Positions 56,809 to 64,000 of a stretch of 64,000 bases of DNA are shown in pieces. A program made the position numbers and the translations under genes. Origin of the DNA: Pezicula radicicola (lineage: Eukaryota; Ascomycota; Leotiomycetes; Helotiales; Dermateaceae); assembly GCA_003008705.1 (NCBI GenBank), contig PDUO01000026.1, positions 124,001 to 188,000 on the forward strand. The letters are read 5' to 3'. Numbering within the stretch: position 1 is the first letter of the stretch; each line of letters opens with the position of its first letter. The notes below the pieces were generated by a model. It searched no databases and was not told the origin of the DNA. It worked only from the letters and a program-made list of their open reading frames with translations.

Positions 56809-58631
56809 ATGTCACGTTCAATTACCACTTTCAGAATGGTACTATCTCCTGTTCTTAGAAGATCTATACCTCTCAACTCTGGATCACTGAGGAGGAATTG
56901 TTATCGAGGTTTCTCATTTACATCACCTTCACACTCTTCCCCATCCTCATCATCAACATTATCAAAAGCATCTGAGTCCGAATCAGAGTCGGGGTTGAAG
57001 TCGGGCTTAAAACTCAAAAACAAAACCGTCCTAATAACAGGCGCAACACGTGGGATTGGTCGTGCTATTGCTGAGAGGTTTGCCAGTGAGGGTGCTAGGT
57101 GTTTGCTTGTTGGGAGGGATGAGGTGGGATTGAGGGGTGTTATTGGGGGGTTGAGGAGGTGGGATGCTAGTTTGGGGGAGTGCGAGGGTGCTAGTTCTAG
57201 TTCTGGAGGTGAGGAGGGTGGAAGAGGGCATGAGGTTTTGGTTGGGGATGTGGGGAGGAGGGAGTTTTGGGGGAGGGAATTTGAGGTTTGCGAAATCCCA
57301 ATTTTGTTTGTTTCTTTTTGGTTATTTTTTGGGGAGGTTTTGGGGTTTCTTTTCGTCTGGCCTTTTGGAGAGGGTGTGCATTTTTGCGGGTTGAGGTTTT
57401 GAGGGATTGAGTGAGGGTTGAATTTTTGGATTTGGATTTTCTCTGGTCCTTTTAAAAGGAGGGTGGGAGGTGAGATGAGATGAGGTAAGATGAATTATAG
57501 TTGATTCATCCCGTCCATCCCTTCCCATCCATTCACCTCATCCAAACGAGAAGTTGATTAAAGACAAGGAAAGATGGAGATAGGATATAGTCATCCTATC
57601 CCATACCTCCTCCCCAACCCGTCAAAGCACTTTCATCCATTCCCCNNNNNNNNNNCCCCCCCCCCCAAAAAACAACACTAACAACTCCCCTCTTCACAGA
57701 AAGATATAGACATCCTAGTAAACGCAGCAGGAATAACTCATTATTCCCTACTCGCCACTACGAAAAAAGAATTACTGGATGAGGTTGTGCAGACGAATCT
57801 TATGGGTACGGTTTGGGGATGTCAGGTTGTGGGAAAGGGGATGATGAGGAGGAGGAGTGGTATGTTCTCTCCCTTTACTCTTAATTCTCTCATCCCTTTT
57901 TCTTTTTTCTTTTCTGGGGGGAGGAGGGTTCTTTGGTTATTTTGGTCCCGGTCCTTTTCCGTACATCCTCTGGCTGTAAGGGAAAGAGAGGGAAAGGGGA
58001 GATGTGATTTCAAAAATGTGGTTGATTATGGTAGATAATGGATGGATGGATGAGGATTGAGCTGATGATAGTGTGTGTGCATTTAGGCTGTATCATCAAT
58101 GTTGCGTCATTATTGGGAGTTAAGGGTGGGAGGGGTAGTACTGTATATGCTGCGAGTAAAGCTGGAGTCATCGGTAAATATCTCTCACCTCATCACAGCT
58201 GCTCCAGCTCAAGGGACAAATGACAAAGATCATGCTGACAAACATCAAATTCAGCCTTGACGCGCTCTTTAGCTGCAGAAATAGGTTCAATGGGGATCAG
58301 GGTCAACGTGATAGTACCAGGATATATCGAAACAGACATGACAACAGGCCAGTAACCCTTTATTTTCTTCTGTTCATTTCGTTGGATTTCATTCTTACTG
58401 CTTTCCACTTCTTCTTTCTCTATTATAAGTGTATCCTATAGACTTGGTTCTAATGTACAGAATGAATTTGCAGCCATGACGCCAGAAGCCCGTACCCAAG
58501 CCCTCAAGGACATCCCATTAAACCGGTTCGGTTATACCTCTGAAATCGCAGACGCCGCTGTCTTCCTGGCCACAAATGCTTACGCCAATAATTGTATCCT
58601 TAATATTGACGGTGGCCTGAGTGCCACATGA
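56809..58631 (+). CDS. OAR1: Mitochondrial 3-oxoacyl-[acyl-carrier-protein] reductase (SDR family)
   Basis: Five exons (56809-57285, 57700-57859, 58087-58173, 58255-58351, 58442-58631) give 336 residues. The first ~45 residues are rich in Arg and Ser and lack acidic residues, a mitochondrial presequence. SDR motifs follow: TGATRGIG (77-84, NADPH binding), NAAG (167-170), catalytic Ser220, Tyr233 and Lys237 in YAASK, then PGYIETDM and the C-terminal NCILNIDGGLSA. This reduces the keto group in mitochondrial type II fatty-acid synthesis. ATG 56809 is the first in-frame ATG; a TTG precedes it. Intron 1 (414 bp) holds a run of ten N. The last junction (58351/58442) was chosen because it alone keeps the frame, adding LGSNVQNEF. 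It converges on UBA2, 125 bp away. Confidence 0.9.
57646..57655. other. Assembly gap (10 N) in intron 1 of the OAR1-like gene
   Basis: Ten N lie between CCCC and an 11-C run (57656-57666). It is the only ambiguous sequence in the window and falls inside an intron, so the coding model is not affected. Confidence 0.98.
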
Positions 58632-58756
58632 GAAAAATCTACAGTTGTCAATGAAGAAGAACCAGATTACCACCTTATTCAAACGAGGCATATTGATGAT
58701 CCAATTTGCGATGGTTTGGGTGAAATGGAATTTGTTGGTTGGTAGATATAAAGGGA

Positions 58757-61332
58757 TCAATCGATCTCGATAGCGTCGTCGTCTTCAATCACGATCATGT
58801 CGCTAGGAGCTGGACCGCCGTTTGACTGGACCTTTGGTCTCTTCGCAAGGGGAGAAGCCAGTCCGTCAAGTGATGCTCGTCTCTTCTTGGTAACCTCCAC
58901 AATGTCAGAATCAGGAGCAGATTTCTTGCCATTGGTACCGTTTGTTGCGCCATTCGCTCCGTTGGTAGCATGACCGTTGGGTGCTTCTGGCTCTGGGGTC
59001 TTCTCAAGCTGAGCCTTTGTCTTTCTTGGGATCGGCGAAAGCGAAAAGTCAGCGTCGAGTTCGGCCTTTGGCCGGAGGTCTAAGGCCTTGATTGGTTTCT
59101 CATCCGTTACATCACTCCTATATCCGCGTTAGTCTTCTGCCTCTGGGGTTAAAGTTTTTGTCGAAACCTACGATTCTTGAACGTTTAAAATGAGGTTGAC
59201 CCTAGGTCTCTCGTCGTCTTCATCGATAATTGTTAAGAAACTATCACCCTTGATGCCTGTACAGTATTAGCCGGTGGATAAGTAAAAATTTTTTGGAACA
59301 AAATGTACCAAGTTCGCTGAGTTTCATCGGCAAATTTTCCGTCTCCTCAACACTATAAAGTTCACCTGCTTCACTGTTGACAGTAAATTCGTCTCCGTAT
59401 CCCAAATCTAGTCGCAGGAAGCCCTCAACAAGATCATTAAGAGTAGCTCGGGACATGTCGACAGTTATACGAGTTTGTGCCACGCTACAGACTGGACATT
59501 TTGGGTTGGGAGGTCGCATTCGATCAGGACCAAGCAATCGTTCAGGTGCGAATGGTGATAAGAAGATCTAGAACGAGTCAGATGGCCCTGCAACCTATCA
59601 AGGGATATAAACCAGGGAGCAGTGGGGATTTGCTCTACCACGATATTTTACGTACCTCCTTAGTAGCTGAGTAATCGCCCCTCAGAACCTTGAAAGACTG
59701 TAAAACACAAAGACCTGCTACAATAGCATTGGTAGTGGCGATAGCCGGGATGATATTTCCAGCCATTTGCTTAATCTCAAAACGTGACTTAGTTTCAATA
59801 CCAAATATTGTCGAACGCAAGTTTGCACTAGCAGTGACAAAATCCAGTGTATCTTCATCGTCTTTATCGAAGGTGATGACAGGTTCAGGTGAATCTGGGG
59901 TTGACGCGACTTTCATATCCTGGAATCTCTTGCTTAAACGTTCAAGACTATAAAATATTAGCAAGTACGCTGGAAGCAAACAAAGAGCTACTCACCTATC
60001 TCTAAAGACGATAACGTTCTCCTCAAGGGTCCATACTCTTTGGCCATCCTTGAATATTGCTTCCTTCGCGGCCGCGGAGCTATCTGTTTCTTTGACAATC
60101 GAAGCATAGTCCATCGCTTCTGGTGGTCGTCTCGTCTTCCACATCTCTTCCATGGACCGCAATCGGATGACGTCGTCTTTATAGACTTTGTCGAACAGTA
60201 ACTGTGGAAATTCAGGTGTTCCCATCGATTCCTTAATCTTCTTCAGTGCTTGTGATTCCTGCCGTAACTTCTCAATCTCCTTGGCTGGATAAAAATCATT
60301 AGACAATTCTCTCCTAGGGATCTTCCGTCAATATTACTCACCATTTTCCGAATCCTGTGAGTGGTCCATCTCCTTTGATTCATCTTCGCTGGCGCCGAAA
60401 ATTTCACTTAATGTAAGTTAGTATCTAGTTCCATCCAAGTTACTTGCTTCCAACATACCTTAGTAAGTAGCTCTTCCCCCAGACAATGCAATGGATAGGC
60501 TGACTCGGTGTACTTCGGATAGTGCAGACCGGGAATGTCTTTGGCGTCTCCTTCACCGAACAGTCATAGCAAGCTGTGACACCCTTCTTGATAACCTGAA
60601 CCTGACCATTAAATCCAGTTGTACCACTTTCAATTAAAGGTAGATCGGCAGCCAAACACATCTTATTAACATGCCTCCGAGCTTCCAGGTTGTCCAATGC
60701 ATTGAAGACCATCGTAAAGCCCTTGAACCAATCCACGTTGAACTGAGCATCCTTGATATTGGCCATATGCGCCTCCAGCTTCACATTCGGATTGAACTTG
60801 TGTGCCGCTTCCTTGGCAACCTATTCCCAAATATCAGTCTCGAGCCTAGACGTCCTCTGGTTTTCTACCCACCAAAGCCTTGGACTTCTTAATGTGCTCA
60901 TGTCGGAAGAGGAATTGTCTGTTGAGGTTGCTTAGATCGATGGTATCGAGATCGACAATATGGATTTCGCCGAAGCCTGAAAGGACGAGGTTCTTCAGTA
61001 GTTCGCAGCCAATACCTCCGGCGCCGACCATAAGTATGCGAGCCTAATTCACTCGGTCAGTACTCTTCATTTTCACAGGATCTTGGGTTGGAAGCGCAAT
61101 AACTTTTCCACCAAGGGTCGCAAAAGGGTAAAACTTTGATCGCAGGTTGCTTGAACATGCCTGATAACCTGGGAACCTTTGGCGCCCTTCTCGAGAAGGC
61201 ATTGCGGTTCCAGAAGGCAGTCCAACAGAGAGTGGTGTGAAAAACTTGGAGGCCTACCTCTTTGACGAGTTGATTCAGTGGAACGCCCAGCGATTGCCTA
61301 TTAGAACTATCGCGGCCCAAAGTGGAAGCCAT
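58757..61332 (-). CDS. UBA2: SUMO-activating enzyme E1 subunit Uba2
   Basis: Nine exons on the minus strand: 61332-61258, 61043-60873, 60820-60459, 60406-60342, 60284-59996, 59947-59656, 59567-59309, 59256-59172, 59117-58757; 652 residues, the usual length. [18 protein letters not shown] is the adenylate-binding fold. The catalytic Cys is at about residue 181 in [10 protein letters not shown]. Zinc ligands are CYDC (166, 169) and CPVC (442, 445). The ubiquitin-fold domain follows ([10 protein letters not shown]...), and the tail carries VTKKRRA, a nuclear signal, and an acidic end ([10 protein letters not shown]). With Aos1 it adenylates SUMO and passes it to Ubc9 in the nucleus. Intron 1 is 214 bp; the others are 48-88 bp. 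It converges with the OAR1-like gene and diverges from the queuosine gene. Confidence 0.97.
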
Positions 61333-62081
61333 TGTGATTGGGGACAATGCACAGAAACTTGTGATTCGGACAAAAAAGTATGTAGTGAAGTTGGAAAGGG
61401 CAGAGGGCAGAAGCAAAAGATGAAGTCGTCAAACAGCGTTGCGGCTAAACGACGGCTCGCTCTGCAAGGTCGCGGTCGCGTTGGATTTGCGCGCCTTGTC
61501 AGGTCCTTGATTGATCCTGTAAGCGAATTTCTACAGCGTGGTGGTGCAGCATGGTGCAGGGAGAGGAGTGAAGGCAAGGCAGAGAAGAGAAGATTTCGTA
61601 AGCCAAGCTAAGATAGGAAGGCTATGGAACGACGTCTTATCGCCGGCCGTTGCGTAGTTGCTTTTTTTTGTTTGTTTCAGTATGCTGCAGCTTTGCTTTA
61701 TTTATTTTTATTCTCGTGTCGATTTCTATTTCTAGTTCTAGTCCTATTTCTATTTCTATTTTATTAGAGGAAAGGCTCAACCCATCATCTTCAACCCCAA
61801 CTCACAGCAGACTGATAGATATACAAGAAGAGGGTTCACTTCACTTTTTACGTGAAGATATACTCAATCGTCATATCGCTGAGTTTTTTTTAGCCAAGAG
61901 AGGAGTGCTTCAATCAACCACCCCCCTGGTCCTTTACGCCAGTGATCAACATGACGCACTGAGCGTGGAAGCCAATTCAGCATTGACCCCCTTTCCATTT
62001 CCCAATTTTGCCAACTTTCTCCGCGTCTCCATTCTCGGGCCCTGTGCATACAAAGAGCATACATACACCATCATCGCCATC
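61333..62081. promoter_or_regulatory. Divergent promoter region between UBA2 and the queuosine-salvage gene
   Basis: About 750 bp separate the two start codons. A TTTCTATTTCTAGT-type pyrimidine/T-rich repeat (61720-61760) lies in the middle. A reading frame continues upstream of the second gene's ATG through this repeat (Ser/Ile-rich) but has no ATG and is not coding-like. Confidence 0.55.
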
Positions 62082-63343
62082 ATGTCTGACGATGAAGCTG
62101 ACCCTGATTTGCTGGCCTTTCTCCGCCAACACTTCTCTCAAGCCAAAGCCCCGGACGTAAAGCCTGAGATACATGTCCTGGAAGGAGCCGAGTATGTGTA
62201 TGACAACTCAATCGACGTGGCTCTGGACTACAGGTCTACCAAAAATGCAGCCGCCATGATTTATGAACAGATGCAAAAGAAAGAGTACTCAACCAAAACC
62301 TGGTCATCACATGAGCTTCACCCGAAGGCCAAGGATGAGAGCACCGTAGACTTCATATTCACCATGGATTTGTTGAACTTTTCTTTCTGGTCCGAGAAGA
62401 GCGACGAGGAGCGTTTTGCCATTGAATACGAAGACAAGAAGTGGACTGGCTATTGGTCTTTGGTTGCTGCTCTTCAGCGTGCTCTTGAAGAAGGTTAGAT
62501 CACGAGGAGAAGCCCTACAGTCCGCAGGAGCTCATATCTTGTTTGCCAACAGGTATTCCCATTACTTCCTCAGACTTCTGGCAAAATGAAGATGAGTGTA
62601 CCGAGGAGGTCTTGAAACATGTCTTCAGAAGTTGCACGGATGAAGAAATTCCCATGTTTAAGGAAAGAATGGCTTGCCTTCGCGAGGCTGGACAAGTCCT
62701 TTATGAGGTAAGCATGCAAAAGCCATCCGTCAAGGGGCAAGGCTCTCAGCTGATCATTTTTCAGAAATACAAATGCAGCTTTACAAATTGCATAGAAGAA
62801 GCCAATCACTCGGCAGCGGCATTGGTTAATCTGCTGGCAGATAATTTCCCATGTTTCAACGATGTTGTTCGGTTTGAAAATCGCAAAAACGTGAGACTAC
62901 TCAAACGAGCACAAATTTGCGTAGCAGATCTTTGGGCTGCCTTCGAGGGCGAAAGTTTCGGAGAGTTTGATGATATCGACAAGATTACCATGTTTGCAGA
63001 TTATCGAGTTCCACAGATCCTTAACACTCTGGGATGTCTATGGTACAGCCCACTTCTTGACAATGCTATTCGAGCCAAGCAAATCATAGAGAGCGGTCAC
63101 ACGTGGGAGATTCAGATGAGAGGTGAGTGAGCTACTTTCCATGGAGGCTGTACAACTTACAATTTGCCAGGTTGCAGTATATGGTGTGTCGAGTTGATTC
63201 GGAGAGACATTCTGAGGAGCCACCCGGAGGCGAAGATCAACGCGATATTGATAGACTTCTTTCTCTATGATACCATGAAAGAACGGGAAGCGGCTGGACA
63301 TGAAGAGATACCCCATCATAGAACACGGAGCATCTGGTACTGA
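62082..63343 (+). CDS. QNG1: Queuosine-salvage nucleosidase (Qng1 / DUF2419 family)
   Basis: Four exons (62082-62493, 62553-62707, 62765-63122, 63171-63343) give 365 residues; introns are 59, 57 and 48 bp. The family (human QNG1, formerly C9orf64; S. pombe homologue) frees queuine from queuosine 5'-phosphate so that it can be re-inserted at G34 of tRNAs. Landmarks: the N-terminal NSIDVALDYRSTKNAA, DFIFTMDLLNFSFW, TGYWSLVAALQRALEEGIPITS, LLKRAQICVADLW, FADYRVPQIL and the last HEEIPHHRTRSIWY. The Asp/Trp/Tyr-rich helical core is typical. The protein is cytosolic or nuclear, with no targeting signal. Fungi lack queuine synthesis, so the substrate must come from outside. It is divergent from UBA2. 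ATG 62082 was chosen because the upstream in-frame sequence is low-complexity and ATG-free. Confidence 0.9.
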
Positions 63344-64000
63344 GCTCCGGATCAAAGAATAGAACCCTATTTATCACATTAGGATACGGAAACCATTCAA
63401 ATTGACGCGAACTGCCCTTGTCAGTAGATGAGCTTGTCTGGCTGGGTTTCTGAGTCTTGATCAAGACATCCACTCCATTAGGTGGACCTGTTCAAGCACT
63501 GGGTTCGATTTCGATAGGTATTTGCTAAAGGATCTGGAACATAGAAGCTGCTTACATATCTAAAGGAGTTCTAGGAATAGTTAATGAATAAGCTGTATTG
63601 GATTATCAGAAGGCTACTTCGCCTGACTGTTTTATCGTGGAACTTCAGCGTTTGCCAGAAACCAACACAACAACAAAGAAACAAGAAGACTGAATGACTT
63701 ATATTGAGAAGCTCTCTCGACCTCTTGTGCTTCTTACGTTTATACCAATATTCCTTATTTGCCAACATGAACATAATCACTCAAGCGAAAATGAAGTATC
63801 AGTGGGCTACGATCCAAAAGGAAGAGGAAGGCGCAGACATGTATCACGTTGGTGGTTTTCACCCAGTTCACCTTGGTCAAATTTATCACGGAAAATATGA
63901 AATTCTTCGAAACTTGGCTATGGGCGATTCTCTATGGTTTGGCTTGTCAAGGATCACTCGCAAGTCTCGGAATTTTTCTGTGCCTTTCAAAACCGAAGCT
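63344..64000. other. Gene-free end of the window
   Basis: The 3' flank of the queuosine-salvage gene. A 68-codon + strand ORF near 63694 has no family-like features, and I cannot exclude that a gene begins beyond 64000. Confidence 0.4.

Noticed and set aside
60285..60341. ATG starting a 105-codon minus ORF in UBA2
   Set aside because: The ATG lies inside intron 4; the real exon 5 begins at 60284 after a CCAG acceptor.
61650..62081. Upstream extension of the queuosine-salvage reading frame
   Set aside because: It contains no ATG and reads through a TTTCTATTTCTAG repeat as Ile/Ser low complexity; the family N-terminus fits ATG 62082.
1..64000. CRISPR arrays, operons or bacterial ribosome-binding sites
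   Set aside because: None is present, and none is expected, as the genes are intron-split and eukaryotic.

Overview
This window is nuclear DNA of a filamentous ascomycete (Pezizomycotina; a leotiomycete is my best guess, but only a guess). The evidence is intron-split genes with 47-100 bp GT-AG introns and CTAAC/CTAAT-like branch sites, a fungal gene set (PPM2/TYW4, ATG18, UBA2, a NACHT-ankyrin protein, a fungal oxalate decarboxylase), and A/T-rich transposon relics whose lesions look like repeat-induced point mutation (RIP). Gene models were built by hand from splice signals and reading-frame continuity; every spliced model given as complete closes in frame.

Layout. 1-2592: 3' part of a DDHD-domain phospholipase gene. 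2593-7552: gene-free, with a decayed Tc1/mariner element (4223-5690). 7553-9157: secreted bicupin oxalate decarboxylase. 9158-12352: gene-free apart from small repeats and a doubtful coding remnant. 12353-14074 (-): MFS transporter. 15294-19032 (-): PPM2/TYW4, the last enzyme of wybutosine synthesis, divergent from ATG18 (19473-20942). 20943-24916, then a C2H2 transcription factor (24917-26313) followed by about 11 kb without a convincing gene. 34.4-45.3 kb is an A/T-rich accessory island holding a NACHT-ankyrin NLR-type receptor (37467-40532) with no ATG start and a frameshifted tail, two truncated tRNA-Pro copies, a dead aminoglycoside-phosphotransferase-like kinase, a 616-bp palindromic hAT-type miniature element with a perfect 8-bp target duplication, and at its edge an uncharacterised 378-aa gene. 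47407-48240 (-): kappa-class glutathione transferase. 49081-49545: small, probably N-myristoylated SAM-like protein. 49.7-53 kb: decayed sequence and a second dead Tc1/mariner element (51145-52487) with perfect 37-bp ends. 54954-63343 is a dense housekeeping block: AUR1/PAP2-like membrane protein, mitochondrial 3-oxoacyl-ACP reductase (OAR1-like), convergent UBA2 (SUMO E1 subunit), and divergent queuosine-salvage protein (Qng1/DUF2419 family).

How the genes relate. There is no operon-like or cluster logic. Housekeeping genes lie in G/C-balanced DNA, while the receptor, dead kinase and transposons lie in A/T-rich DNA, a two-compartment pattern common in fungi. Two unlinked genes act on tRNA anticodon-loop modification (TYW4 at G37 of tRNA-Phe; Qng1 in salvage of queuine for G34). 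The most unusual items are the receptor's start codon, split P-loop and near-identical ankyrin repeats; the hAT palindrome; the tRNA-Pro pair; several 14-25 nt microexons; and a G-rich then C-rich intron that coincides with the window's only assembly gap.
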